DNA from: Micrococcaceae bacterium Sec5.1
GTDB lineage: Bacteria; Actinomycetota; Actinomycetes; Actinomycetales; Micrococcaceae
Direction: 5' to 3'
NCBI GenBank assembly: GCA_039636795.1
Contig: CP143430.1
Location: 4,402,001 to 4,466,000, forward strand
Length of the DNA: 64,000 nucleotides
Positions within the stretch are counted from its first letter, which is position 1. Every line of letters starts with the position of its first letter. The notes beneath the pieces were generated by a model. It made no database searches. It had not been told where the DNA came from and was given only the letters and a program-made list of their open reading frames with translations. A program made the translations under genes and the position numbers. Of this stretch, positions 45,594-54,065 are shown in pieces.

Positions 45594-46157
45594 TCAGGAT
45601 CCCTTTTGGCGCGCGCGCCATTCGGAGTCGAGGATGGCATAGATATTTTCAGTGGCCCACTGGCCTTTGTAGTGCCAGTTGTCCACCAGGGTAGCCTCCA
45701 AGCGCATGCCTAGGCGTTTGCATATACCGGCGGAGCCAGTGTTGAGCGCATCGAGTTTCGCGTCGATGCGGTGGAAGTTCAACTGGCCGAATGCCAATTT
45801 CATGACAGCCTCAGCCGCCTCCGTCGCTATTCCCTGGCCCCTGCCCTCGGGGTGGAGGATCCAGCCAAGCTCAGCCTGGCCTGTTCCCTCCAGCCATTTC
45901 AGGACGATCTCACCCATGAGTCCCGGACGGTCCTGGCGTTCAATGGCGAGGCAGGCCCAGTCGCCTTCATGCTTGAACTGTGCATTCGCGTAGCGGCCCA
46001 GAACCTCCATGGACTGCGTCTTGGTCAGTTCATTGCGGAACAGGTATCGGGCGGTCTCCGGCAGCGACTGATAAGCGTGGAACCGGTCCAGGTCCTCGGC
46101 CTCGAAGCGCCGCAGTATGAGTCGTTCGGTCATGATCGGAAGCTCAATTTCGGGCAT
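45594..46157 (-). CDS. GNAT acetyltransferase, RimJ/RimL-like
   Basis: A 187-aa N-acetyltransferase. The N-terminal MTERLILRRFEAEDLDRFHAY and acetyl-CoA loop WILHPEGRGQGIATEA (R/Q-x-x-G-x-A type) are typical of the RimJ/RimL subgroup that acetylates ribosomal proteins, small amines or antibiotics. Ends NWHYKGQWATENIYAIL. ATG 46157 chosen; ATG 46133 (MTERL) is also possible. Convergent with the GGDEF-EAL gene. Substrate unknown. Confidence 0.88.
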   Translation of the reverse strand: MPEIELPIMTERLILRRFEAEDLDRFHAYQSLPETARYLFRNELTKTQSMEVLGRYANAQFKHEGDWACLAIERQDRPGLMGEIVLKWLEGTGQAELGWILHPEGRGQGIATEAAEAVMKLAFGQLNFHRIDAKLDALNTGSAGICKRLGMRLEATLVDNWHYKGQWATENIYAILDSEWRARQKGS

Positions 46158-46231
46158 GTCTTCGAGGCTACTAGGCGCGTCCAAATCCTCGCCCAAGCTT
46201 TGTCCAGTCTTGACAGTTGGCTCGATCTGGG

Positions 46232-46256
46232 ATTACCTAATGAACATTCGGTAAAT
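46232..46256 (+). promoter_or_regulatory. Candidate PaaR operator upstream of paaI
   Basis: A 25-bp imperfect palindrome with ATTACC on the left and CGGTAAAT on the right, 21 bases upstream of paaI. The left half is weaker than at paaA or paaZ. Its place in front of paaI-paaK-paaR would also autoregulate paaR. Confidence 0.6.
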
Positions 46257-46276
46257 AAAGCTGGAGGCAATGACGC

Positions 46277-46744
46277 ATGGTTGAAACAACCCTCTCCGGT
46301 GCAACGCACCACATCCTGACGAACGACTACGCGTCTGAATGGATGGGCATTGAGGTCCTTAAGATCGACGACGGCCATGCCACCATCCGCATGCACCTCC
46401 GCCAGGAAATGCTCAATGGATTCGGAATGGCCCATGGCGGAATGATCTTCGCCTTCGCGGACACCGCCTTCGCACTGGCCTGCAACCCGGCCAACCCCAC
46501 GCCAAAGCAAGCTGCCAACATCACGGTGGCGTCCGGCGTCGACATCAACTTCATCAAGCCGGCGTTCGAAGGCCAGGTGATTACCGCCGTCGCAAACCGT
46601 CGCGCGAGTACCGGCCGCAGCGGCCTCTACGACATTCAGATCTACGCGGCTTCACCAGGCGCCGCGGGCGCCACCCCCGATCCAGATCCCGGAGAACTCA
46701 TTGCAGAGTTCCGGGGCCGCAGCCGCACCATCTCCAAGAAGTAG
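46277..46744 (+). CDS. paaI: Hydroxyphenylacetyl-CoA thioesterase (hotdog fold)
   Basis: A 155-aa hotdog thioesterase with GFGMAHGGMIFAFADTAFALACN (about residue 48), the PaaI signature in which Asp is the catalytic residue, and GVDINFIKPA. PaaI releases trapped CoA from dead-end hydroxyphenylacetyl-CoA and so protects the pathway. ATG 46277 has GGAGG ten bases upstream. The first gene of paaI-paaK-paaR, nine bases before paaK, with a PaaR-like site upstream. Confidence 0.93.
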   Translation: MVETTLSGATHHILTNDYASEWMGIEVLKIDDGHATIRMHLRQEMLNGFGMAHGGMIFAFADTAFALACNPANPTPKQAANITVASGVDINFIKPAFEGQVITAVANRRASTGRSGLYDIQIYAASPGAAGATPDPDPGELIAEFRGRSRTISKK

Positions 46745-46753
46745 GAATACCAG

Positions 46754-48103
46754 ATGACCCAGAACACCGTCGCCGCGCCCGCGTCGTCCACCTCCGAGGC
46801 AACCGCGCCCGTCCTGGACCGTGAAGAAACGATGTCCCGCGACGAGCTTGAAGCACTGCAGCTCAACCGTCTGCAGCACACCGTGGCTTATGCCTACGAT
46901 CGCGTGCCGCTGTACAAGCGCAAGTTCGATGAAGCAGGCGTGCACCCGACCGACCTCCGCGAGTTGAGCGACCTCGGCAAGTTCCCGTACACCACCAAGG
47001 AAGACCTCCGTCTGGAGTACCCGTTTGGCATGTTCGCGGTCCCGCAGCACGAGGTTGCCCGCATCCACGCGAGCTCCGGCACCACCGGGCGCCCCACCGT
47101 GGTGGGCTACACCAAGAACGACCTCGCCAACTGGGCAACCCTGGTGGCCCGTTGCCTGCGCGCCTCCGGCGTCCGCCCTGGAATGAAGGTCCACAACGCC
47201 TACGGTTATGGTCTCTTCACCGGCGGCCTCGGCGCCCATGCCGGCGCCGAAGCGCTGGGCTGCACGGTCATCCCGATGTCCGGCGGCCAGACCGAACGCC
47301 AGATCCAGCTCATTCAGGACTTCAAGCCGGACGCCATCCTGGCCACGCCCACGTACCTGCTGACGATCGCCGACGCCATGGCGCACCAGGGCATCGACCC
47401 CACCTCCACCTCGCTGAAGTACGCCGTGCTTGGCGCCGAGCCGTGGACCGAAGAGATGCGCCACGAACTCGAAACCACCATGAACATCAAGGCCTGCGAC
47501 ATCTACGGGCTCTCCGAAGTCATGGGCCCGGGCGTCGCTGGCGAAGCTGTTGAAACGCAAGACGGCTGCCACATCTGGGAAGACCATTTCCGGCCCGAAA
47601 TCATCGATCCGTTTGATCACTCGACAGTCCTCGGCGACGGCGAACCGGGCGAACTGGTCTTCACGTCGCTGACCAAGGAAGCACTGCCGATCATCCGCTA
47701 CCGCACCAAGGACCTCACCCGCCTGCTCCCCGGCACCGCCCGCCCCGCACACCGCCGCATGGGCCGCATCACCGGCCGCAGCGACGACATGATCATCCTG
47801 CGCGGCGTGAACCTTTTCCCCTCCCAGATCGAGGAAATCGCCCTGCGCATCCCCGAGCTCAGCCCGCACTTCCAACTCGAAATCACCCGCCCCGAGGGCA
47901 AGCGCATGGATTCGCTGACCGTGAAAATCGAACGGCGCGAAAACGTCCCCGCAGAGTCAAGCACGACGGCGGCCCGTACCTTGCGCGAGCAGATCAAGAT
48001 TCACGTGGGGTCTTCTTGCGTAGTTGACGTTGTGGAGCCCGGTTCCCTCGAGCGTTCCAACGGGAAGCTCCGCCGGATCTACGACATGCGGCCGAAGGGC
48101 TGA
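46754..48103 (+). CDS. paaK: Phenylacetate-CoA ligase
   Basis: A 449-aa adenylate-forming enzyme that activates phenylacetate with ATP and CoA, the entry step of the pathway. Visible are the P-loop ASSGTTGRPTVVGY (about residue 108), YGLSEVMGPG (about residue 250), RTKDLTRLLPG, GRITGRSDDMIILRGVNLFPSQIE and a C-terminal K in ERSNGKLRRIYD. Normal length for PaaK. Located in paaI-paaK-paaR. Confidence 0.96.
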   Translation: MTQNTVAAPASSTSEATAPVLDREETMSRDELEALQLNRLQHTVAYAYDRVPLYKRKFDEAGVHPTDLRELSDLGKFPYTTKEDLRLEYPFGMFAVPQHEVARIHASSGTTGRPTVVGYTKNDLANWATLVARCLRASGVRPGMKVHNAYGYGLFTGGLGAHAGAEALGCTVIPMSGGQTERQIQLIQDFKPDAILATPTYLLTIADAMAHQGIDPTSTSLKYAVLGAEPWTEEMRHELETTMNIKACDIYGLSEVMGPGVAGEAVETQDGCHIWEDHFRPEIIDPFDHSTVLGDGEPGELVFTSLTKEALPIIRYRTKDLTRLLPGTARPAHRRMGRITGRSDDMIILRGVNLFPSQIEEIALRIPELSPHFQLEITRPEGKRMDSLTVKIERRENVPAESSTTAARTLREQIKIHVGSSCVVDVVEPGSLERSNGKLRRIYDMRPKG

Positions 48104-48156
48104 CATGCGGCGTCGCTGAACGGCAGCCCGTCTAGAGATCGTGAGAAAATGCCACC

Positions 48157-48759
48157 ATGCCTACTGAGACAACCACCAAGCGCGGACGGCCCGGTTACGA
48201 CCAGCAGTCGGTGCTCCGCATCGCCGTCGACGTCTTCAACCGCCACGGGTACGATGCTACGTCCATGGGCATCCTGGCCGAGAACCTCGGGATCTCCAAG
48301 TCAGCCATCTACCACCACGTGCCGTCCAAGGGCGATCTGCTGAAGCTCGCCCTGGACCACGCCCTCGGCGGCTTGGAGGCCATCCTGGACGAGCCTGCCG
48401 CCACTTCCGGGGCGGCAGATGCTCGGCTGGAGTTCGTGCTTCGGCAGACCATTGCGGTACTGGTGGACAGGCTGCCATTCGTCACGTTGCTGCTGCGCCT
48501 GCGGGGAAATACCGAGATCGAACGCGACGCCCTGGAACGCCGGCGCGCCTTCGACCACAAGGTTGCCGCGCTCATCGCCGCTGCCCGGCAAGACGGCTCC
48601 CTGCGCCAGGACATCGATCCCCGCACGGTCACCCGGCTCCTGTTCGGCACCATCAACTCGATCGTGGAGTGGTACAAGCCAGGCGGCTCCCTCTCCCCCG
48701 AGAAACTTGCCGACGACGTCATCACCATGGCCTTCGACGGCCTCCACACCGCCGCCTGA
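48157..48759 (+). CDS. paaR: TetR-family repressor of phenylacetate genes
   Basis: A 200-aa TetR protein. DNA-binding helices in SVLRIAVDVFNRHGYDATSM and LAENLGISKSAIYHHVPSKGDLL (about residues 18-60); ligand domain ends VITMAFDGLHTAA. It lies 53 bases after paaK and reads in the same direction. Palindromes of one type precede paaA, paaI and paaZ in this window, which points to this gene as their repressor, released by phenylacetyl-CoA as for known actinobacterial PaaR proteins. Regulon assignment is inference from sites and position. Confidence 0.88.
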   Translation: MPTETTTKRGRPGYDQQSVLRIAVDVFNRHGYDATSMGILAENLGISKSAIYHHVPSKGDLLKLALDHALGGLEAILDEPAATSGAADARLEFVLRQTIAVLVDRLPFVTLLLRLRGNTEIERDALERRRAFDHKVAALIAAARQDGSLRQDIDPRTVTRLLFGTINSIVEWYKPGGSLSPEKLADDVITMAFDGLHTAA

Positions 48760-48761
48760 TC

Positions 48762-48832
48762 CTCTCTCACATCCGGACGCGTTTTCCCGGATGCTCTCTC
48801 ACATCCGGACCGGTTTCCCCGTTTCCTCTCTC
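48762..48832 (-). repeat. 32-bp phased intergenic repeat, block A
   Basis: The core TCTCTCACAT (ATGTGAGAGA on the minus strand) starts at 48763 and 48795, with a partial copy (TCTCTC) at 48827; spacing is exactly 32 bp. It begins two bases after the paaR stop and runs into the tehA 3' end, supplying its last residues and stop. Confidence 0.9.
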
Positions 48833-49875
48833 GCCCTTTGTCGCCGGGCCGTGGCGGCGAGGCGGAAAAACACTGTGATCGATTTTGCCGCGACCAGTAC
48901 AACGGCAGTCGTCACGATCGCCAGCACTCCAATGGTCATAGCCTCCCAGGCAGCCGGTCTGCCCAAGTGCAACCACGTGATGGCAAGTGCGGCAACACTT
49001 GCCAAGGGGAACGTGAACGACCAGAAGCCCAGCGAGAACGGCAAGGCCCGATAGCGCCGCAACAGGGTTAGCTGGATCAAAACCATCAACACCGTTATCG
49101 CCGTCAACCCCTCGAACATGTAGTCGGGTCGACCCCCGGAGATGGCAAGCCACGCGGCCGCCGCCACAGCTGGTGGAGCGATCATGATCGCCAGCGTCGG
49201 GGTAAGCGATTCCGGCATCGTGGGTCGAAGCGCTAGTCGCAGGAAGAAAAACACAGAGATAACGAGCCAGAAGAAGAGGCCGACGGCGAAACTTCCGACC
49301 GCGAGCCAGTCGAGTCCCGTCTGTCTTGCGGTCAGCGCACCAACGAAACCAGCTGCGCTGGTGGGGAGGAAGTAGCCGCCATGTACGGATTCAAGTGGCA
49401 ACTCGCCGCGCATCCAGAAGTTCAAAATCCATGCGGCGAACGCGGCTGCAACGGCAATGGAAACACCGGTCACAATGGTTCCGGCTAAAGGAATGGTGCG
49501 GTGCAGCCCCGCCCCAATCAACATGGCTGCAATCGGAAGCAAGGCGGCGAGCGGGCCCTGCGCGAAGTGCTTGAGCTGATCAGAGAGCGACTGTTCCGTG
49601 CGCCTCCCGCGATGGACGTGCACCGCGATGGTCCAAAGCCAGGCAATGGCCGCGATCACCCAGAATACTTGGGCAAGTTCGATCGGGGCTTGGAAGGACG
49701 AGGTCGCCGCCGACCAAACTTGCGCGAGGCCCGCCAAACCAAGCGGTATAGCGAGCGTATTCAGGGGGACACGGGTACGAGGGGAAGGCGCTGAGACGGT
49801 CTTCTCCAGGGGCGGGTATATAGACAATTGGTTCCCGTTTCTAACAACGTAGAGGGTCGGATAAGTGCTCAACAA
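48799..49875 (-). CDS. TehA/SLAC1-family anion or C4-dicarboxylate transporter
   Basis: A protein of up to 358 aa with about ten membrane helices, matching the TehA/SLAC1/Mae1 family (NTLAIPLGLAGLAQVW at the start of helix 1; FWVIAAIAWLWTIAVHVH; HGGYFLPTSAAGFVGAL; SLGFWSFTFPLASVAALAI). These are tellurite-resistance or anion channels and dicarboxylate transporters. The start shown is TTG 49875; TTG 49827 has a better site (GGGAA). The last ten residues (REETGKPVRM) and the stop are encoded by intergenic repeat block A. Divergent from a TetR gene, which probably regulates it. Confidence 0.85.
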   Translation of the reverse strand: MLSTYPTLYVVRNGNQLSIYPPLEKTVSAPSPRTRVPLNTLAIPLGLAGLAQVWSAATSSFQAPIELAQVFWVIAAIAWLWTIAVHVHRGRRTEQSLSDQLKHFAQGPLAALLPIAAMLIGAGLHRTIPLAGTIVTGVSIAVAAAFAAWILNFWMRGELPLESVHGGYFLPTSAAGFVGALTARQTGLDWLAVGSFAVGLFFWLVISVFFFLRLALRPTMPESLTPTLAIMIAPPAVAAAAWLAISGGRPDYMFEGLTAITVLMVLIQLTLLRRYRALPFSLGFWSFTFPLASVAALAITWLHLGRPAAWEAMTIGVLAIVTTAVVLVAAKSITVFFRLAATARRQRAREETGKPVRM

Positions 49876-49922
49876 CGGTTTTTGACCTAGAAGTACAATA
49901 TCATGAGCGCTACGCTGTTCCC

Positions 49923-50492
49923 ATGGGTAGACCGATGCAATTTGAGGCTGGTGAGGCTGTCAACAGAGCGATGGATTTGTTCTGGCGCCAAGGGTATGCC
50001 GGCACAACGCCGCAGGAGTTGGCCACCGAGCTGGGAATCGGCAAGGGCAGCCTGTACAACACGTTTGAGAGCAAACATGCCTTGTTTCTGCGTGCCCTTC
50101 GGCGCTACAGCGAGGCCAGAGTCGAGTACCTAACGGGCATGTTTGTAGCTCCCGGACCAATCCGACCGCGTCTCAAACAGGCACTCATGGCACTGGCGGG
50201 CGTGGGCGAACATCAACGCGGTTGTGTCATGGTCAATGCTGCGGCGGAGCTCGGCGCAGCCGACGCCGAGGTGAATCAGATTGCGAACGAGATGTTCTCT
50301 CAGATCGAAGCTGTGTTCCGGCAAGCAATTGTGCAAGGACAAGAGTCTGGAGAATTCCGCGCCGATCAGGTCCCCGAAACTGTTGCCAGCCAACTCGTTG
50401 CTTCCGTCATCGGGCTAAGCGTCTTGGTCAAAACAGGCGGGCCCGCCGAGAGGTTCAGCAACATTATCGACGGACTCATTGACGGACTGTGA
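49923..50492 (+). CDS. TetR-family transcriptional regulator
   Basis: A 189-aa TetR protein of the AcrR/NemR-like type: AVNRAMDLFWRQGYAGTTPQELATELGIGKG-type helix-turn-helix (about residues 10-55) followed by SLYNTFESKHALFLRAL, and GCVMVNAAAELG in the ligand domain (a cysteine often seen in this subgroup). It is divergent from the TehA-type gene with fewer than 100 bases between starts, so it most likely controls it. Ligand unknown. Confidence 0.9.
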   Translation: MGRPMQFEAGEAVNRAMDLFWRQGYAGTTPQELATELGIGKGSLYNTFESKHALFLRALRRYSEARVEYLTGMFVAPGPIRPRLKQALMALAGVGEHQRGCVMVNAAAELGAADAEVNQIANEMFSQIEAVFRQAIVQGQESGEFRADQVPETVASQLVASVIGLSVLVKTGGPAERFSNIIDGLIDGL

Positions 50493-50523
50493 CGACTACC
50501 GGAAGGTTTCCGGCTGGCGTTTG

Positions 50524-51105
50524 CTATGCCGGATCTGCAAGGGGTTCGATGCCAGCCGCAACAGCGACTTCACGGTAGGCGTCGGCGAGATCAGCAAGGC
50601 TCGCATGCCTGTTCAAGCCACTTGGATTCGGGAGCACCCAAACCGGGGCACCTCCAAGCGAATCGGACTGTCGTCCCCAGGCCGCCCGCGGCCGGGCGAA
50701 AGCAGTCCGGTAGGCGCTGATTCCCAAAACCGCCACCATTGCTGGGGCGATAAGTTCAACTCGCGCAGATAGTGCCTTGGCTCCGGCAAGGAGTTGCTCG
50801 GGCGTGAGTTCATCCGCGCGCGCCGAAGCTCCCGCAACTATGGACGTGATTCCAACGCCCCTGTCCAGCAGATGGTTGAGGTCTTCGCGACGGAAACCTG
50901 CCGAGGCATCTATCCGGCGATCGACAATGCCGGCACGGAATAGCGCTGGATAGAAGCGATTGCTGCCGCCACCGAAATGCGCCTGTACTGCAACAGCACG
51001 CAGGCCAGGATTGATGCCGACGAACAGGAGCCTCGTCTGGTCCGAAACCAAATCGGGCAGGGTTCGGCCCCGAAACGCATCTAGCGCAGACCTGCTAAAT
51101 CCCAT
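50524..51105 (-). CDS. mug: G/U(T) mismatch-specific uracil/thymine DNA glycosylase
   Basis: A 193-aa glycosylase of the Mug/TDG family that removes uracil or thymine mispaired with guanine. Active-site motif FVGINPGLRA (about residue 29; the family's GINPG with catalytic Asn) and the second loop LPNPSGLNRH (about residue 160) are present, as is FGGGSNRFYPAL. Normal size. Convergent with the TetR gene and divergent from the VOC gene. No operon partner. Confidence 0.92.
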   Translation of the reverse strand: MGFSRSALDAFRGRTLPDLVSDQTRLLFVGINPGLRAVAVQAHFGGGSNRFYPALFRAGIVDRRIDASAGFRREDLNHLLDRGVGITSIVAGASARADELTPEQLLAGAKALSARVELIAPAMVAVLGISAYRTAFARPRAAWGRQSDSLGGAPVWVLPNPSGLNRHASLADLADAYREVAVAAGIEPLADPA

Positions 51106-51183
51106 CGTTCAACCTTAGGACATGATTCGTAAGATCCTTCCGGAGCCGCCGAGCGTAAAATTTTCAGCGTAGGAGGTGGCCAA

Positions 51184-51591
51184 ATGCATCTAGCCCTTAA
51201 CACAGCCACAACCGTCCTGCCTGTCGATGACCTGAGCCGCGCACGAGAGTTCTACGCTGATAAGCTCGGCCTTCCGCATCGCGGCAGGACCTGGGATGGA
51301 AATGATCTATTTGGCAACGACGGCGGCCCCATGCTGCAGTTGTTGCCGGTCACGGACGGTAAGCACTCTGGTCATACCGCCCTGAGCTTTGAGGTCGAGA
51401 ACATAGAGCGAACTGTTGCGGAGATGGAGGCCCAAGGCGTCAAGTTCCAGGACTACGACGAGCCTGATCTCAAGACCGATAACCACATTTGCACCACGGA
51501 CGCCGAGAAGTGCGCTTGGTTCATGGATACCGAGAACAATGTTCTGTGCATCCACGAGACCCTTGGCCAACAGGCCGAATACCAGCTGTAA
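51184..51591 (+). CDS. VOC-family (glyoxalase/bleomycin-resistance-like) protein
   Basis: A 135-aa vicinal-oxygen-chelate protein with the usual two beta-alpha-beta-beta-beta modules: TTVLPVDDLSRAREFYADKL at the start, DGGPMLQLLPVTD, HTALSFEVENIERTVAEMEA and CAWFMDTENNVLCIHE, where the E pair may bind metal. Strong GGAGG site. A perfect 16-bp hairpin follows 13 bases after the stop. Substrate cannot be given. Confidence 0.88.
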   Translation: MHLALNTATTVLPVDDLSRAREFYADKLGLPHRGRTWDGNDLFGNDGGPMLQLLPVTDGKHSGHTALSFEVENIERTVAEMEAQGVKFQDYDEPDLKTDNHICTTDAEKCAWFMDTENNVLCIHETLGQQAEYQL

Positions 51592-51603
51592 CCGGCCCCT
51601 TAA

Positions 51604-51640
51604 GACGAAGCGCGTCCCCCTGGTGGGGACGCGCTTCGTC
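51604..51640 (+). terminator. Perfect 16-bp hairpin after the VOC gene
   Basis: GACGAAGCGCGTCCCC (51604-51619), loop CTGGT, then its exact reverse complement (51625-51640). No strong U-tract follows, so termination may depend on the very stable stem. Lies in the convergent gap to paaZ, before repeat block B. Confidence 0.8.
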
Positions 51641-51675
51641 GTTATGTGAAGGAACAACCGGCCCAGGGCACGATT

Positions 51676-51751
51676 ATGTGAGAGAAGATCCGGTAAAAGC
51701 CGTTTGGATGTGAGAGAAGATCCGGTAAAAACGGTCGGGATGTGAGAGAAG
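51676..51751 (+). repeat. 32-bp phased intergenic repeat, block B
   Basis: ATGTGAGAGAAGATCCGGTA starts at 51676 and 51708 and the core again at 51740, spaced exactly 32 bp. The block ends one base before the paaZ stop codon. Confidence 0.9.
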
Positions 51752-51752
51752 G

Positions 51753-53852
51753 TTACTTCTCCACGAGGGTCAGGACGTCGTAGGTGGCTACGATTTCGTC
51801 ATTCTGGTTGGTGAGCACGGCGTCCCACGCAACCTCGCCGTATTCGTCAGTCTCACGCGGGGTGATTTTCTTGGCGGTCAACGTGACGCGGATGGAGTCC
51901 CCGGCTGCCACAGGCGTGATGAAGCGCAGGTTCTCCAAGCCATAGTTGGCCAGCACGGGACCCGGCGCGGGCTCCACGAACAACCCGGCAGCCCAGCTCA
52001 GGAGCAGGTAGCCGTGGGCAACGATGCCGGGGAAGAACGGGTTGGCCTCGGCTGCTTCCTGGTTGGTGTGTGCGTAGAACGTATCGCCCGTGGAGTTGGC
52101 GAAGGCCGTGATGTCCTCGAGGGTCACCTCGCGCAGATCGGAGCGAACGGCGTCGCCGATCCTCAGCGTCGAGAGGTGCTTCCGGAAAGGGTGCTCGCCT
52201 TCGGTTTCCACCGTGAAGTTGCGGTCAGCGCCCGTGTGCCACTGGCCGGTGACGGCGGTGAGCATGTTCGGCGAACCCTGGATGGCGGTGCGCTGCATGT
52301 GGTGCAAGACCGAGCGGATACCGCCCAGCTCCTCGCCGCCACCTGCGCGGCCCGGACCACCGTGGACCAGGTGAGGTACGGGTGAGCCGTGTCCGGTGGA
52401 GGACCGCGCGTCCTCGCGGTTGAGCATGTGGACGCGGCCGTGATGCGCTGCGATTCCGAGCACCAGCTCCTGGGCCACGGAAGGATCGTTGGTGCACACG
52501 GACGCCACCAAGGAACCCGAGCCGCGGGCTGCGAGGCGGATGGCATCGGCAAGATCCGAGTATCCGATCACCGAGGAGACGGGACCGAAAGCTTCAAGGG
52601 AGTGGACTTCTTCGGCTTCCGCGTCGGCCCAGTTGAGGAGTAGGGGAGACATGAAAGCCCCGTCTTCCACGACACCCACGGTGCCCCCGACCGAGGTGAC
52701 CGACGGCGAATCAAGGGATCCGTACGCAAGCTCACCACCGGCGTCGAGCATTGACTGGACGGCCGCGCGGACGTCGGCGAGCTGCTCCAGCGAAGCCAAG
52801 GCGCCCATGGTGACGCCCTCGGCGCGAGGATCACCAACCACCACACGCTCGTTAATGCGTGCACCAATGGCGGCCGAGACGTCGGAAATCAGCTCCTGCG
52901 GGACGATCACACGGCGGATGGCGGTGCACTTCTGGCCGGCTTTGACAGTCATTTCGGTGACGACGGCCCGGACAAACGCGTCGAATTCGGGAGTGCCGGG
53001 AACGGCGTCGGGACCAAGGATCGCGGCGTTCAGGGAGTCGGTCTCACAGGTGAAGCGAACGCCACCCTGGACCACGTTGTGGTGGGCCTTCAGCGAATTC
53101 GCGGTAGATGCCGAGCCCGTGAAGGAGACGAGGTCGCGGAAATCCAGTTCGTCCAGGATGGTCCGGGCGGAGCCGGATATCAGCTGAAGGGATCCCGCGG
53201 GCAGGATGCCGGACTCGACGATCGCCTTGACCGCAGCGGCCGCAACGTAGCCGGTGGGCGTGGCCGGCTTGACGATGGTGGGAACGCCGGCGAGGAATGC
53301 GGGCGCGAACTTCTCCAGCATGCCCCAGACCGGGAAATTGAAGGCGTTGATCTGCACCGCGACGCCGGGGATGCGTGTGTAGATGTGCTCACCGGCGAAC
53401 GAACCATCCTTGGACAGCACCTCCATCGGCCCATCCACCACAACCTGCGAGTTGGGCAGTTCACGGCGACCCTTGGACCCAAACGTGAAGAGAACGCCGA
53501 TGCCGCCATCGATGTCGATCATGTTGTCGATCTTGGTGGCGCCGGACTGCGACGAGGACTCGTACAGCTCTTCACGCCGGCCGTTGAGGTACATGGCAAG
53601 CTCTTTGAGCTTGAGCGCACGCTGGTGGAAGGTCAGCTTTCCAAGTTCCGTTTGGCCTGTGGTGCGGCCGTAATTTACGACGGCGGCAAGGTCCAGCCCG
53701 TCGGTGCTGACGTTGGCCAGGACTTCTCCGGTGCTGGCATCACGGACCGGGACGGTTTTGGCGTCAGGAGCCGGCGTCCACCAGGCATCCTGGACGTAGC
53801 TGGGGACGGTTGCAACGGCTGTGGTTTCCGGGGCGACTGCGGTAGTGGTCAT
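51753..53852 (-). CDS. paaZ: Bifunctional oxepin-CoA hydrolase / semialdehyde dehydrogenase
   Basis: A 699-aa fusion. Residues about 1-520 are an aldehyde dehydrogenase (AFNFPVWGMLEKFAPA; VSFTGSAST; catalytic Cys in KAGQKCTAIRR) and residues about 555-699 a MaoC-type (R)-hydratase (STGDTFYAHTNQEAAEANPFF then GIVAHGYLLLS, with Asp and His). The hydratase part opens the oxepin-CoA ring; the dehydrogenase oxidises the reactive semialdehyde. ATG 53852 follows GGAAGGA; a longer frame starting at 53876 is less likely. Monocistronic, with a near-perfect PaaR-type palindrome upstream. Confidence 0.95.
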   Translation of the reverse strand: MTTTAVAPETTAVATVPSYVQDAWWTPAPDAKTVPVRDASTGEVLANVSTDGLDLAAVVNYGRTTGQTELGKLTFHQRALKLKELAMYLNGRREELYESSSQSGATKIDNMIDIDGGIGVLFTFGSKGRRELPNSQVVVDGPMEVLSKDGSFAGEHIYTRIPGVAVQINAFNFPVWGMLEKFAPAFLAGVPTIVKPATPTGYVAAAAVKAIVESGILPAGSLQLISGSARTILDELDFRDLVSFTGSASTANSLKAHHNVVQGGVRFTCETDSLNAAILGPDAVPGTPEFDAFVRAVVTEMTVKAGQKCTAIRRVIVPQELISDVSAAIGARINERVVVGDPRAEGVTMGALASLEQLADVRAAVQSMLDAGGELAYGSLDSPSVTSVGGTVGVVEDGAFMSPLLLNWADAEAEEVHSLEAFGPVSSVIGYSDLADAIRLAARGSGSLVASVCTNDPSVAQELVLGIAAHHGRVHMLNREDARSSTGHGSPVPHLVHGGPGRAGGGEELGGIRSVLHHMQRTAIQGSPNMLTAVTGQWHTGADRNFTVETEGEHPFRKHLSTLRIGDAVRSDLREVTLEDITAFANSTGDTFYAHTNQEAAEANPFFPGIVAHGYLLLSWAAGLFVEPAPGPVLANYGLENLRFITPVAAGDSIRVTLTAKKITPRETDEYGEVAWDAVLTNQNDEIVATYDVLTLVEK

Positions 53853-53916
53853 CGTCGACGGGTCCTTCCAAGGCACGTGAAATCGGCTCGGTCATTGGGT
53901 CTGCGGGACCGCAAAC

Positions 53917-53940
53917 ATTACTGACCGGCCGTTCGGTAAT
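53917..53940 (-). promoter_or_regulatory. Candidate PaaR operator upstream of paaZ
   Basis: A 24-bp near-perfect palindrome with core ACTGACCGGCCGTTCGGTAA. It fits the ACCGnnCGnnCGGT operator type of actinobacterial PaaR and is the best of the three sites in the window. Confidence 0.8.
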
Positions 53941-53990
53941 ATATACAGGGTACATGAATGCCCGGAGGAGTGCAGCAGCAATTTCGTCGT

Positions 53991-54065
53991 TCTCTCACAT
54001 CCCACCCGATTCCAGCCGATCCTCTCTCACATCACGCCTGATTCCGGCCATCGTTCTCTCACATC
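53991..54065 (-). repeat. 32-bp phased intergenic repeat, block C
   Basis: TCTCTCACAT starts at 53991, 54023 and 54055 (exact 32-bp spacing). The last copy touches the stop codon of the tyrosine phosphatase gene. Together with the paaZ operator it fills the gap between paaZ and that gene. Confidence 0.9.
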
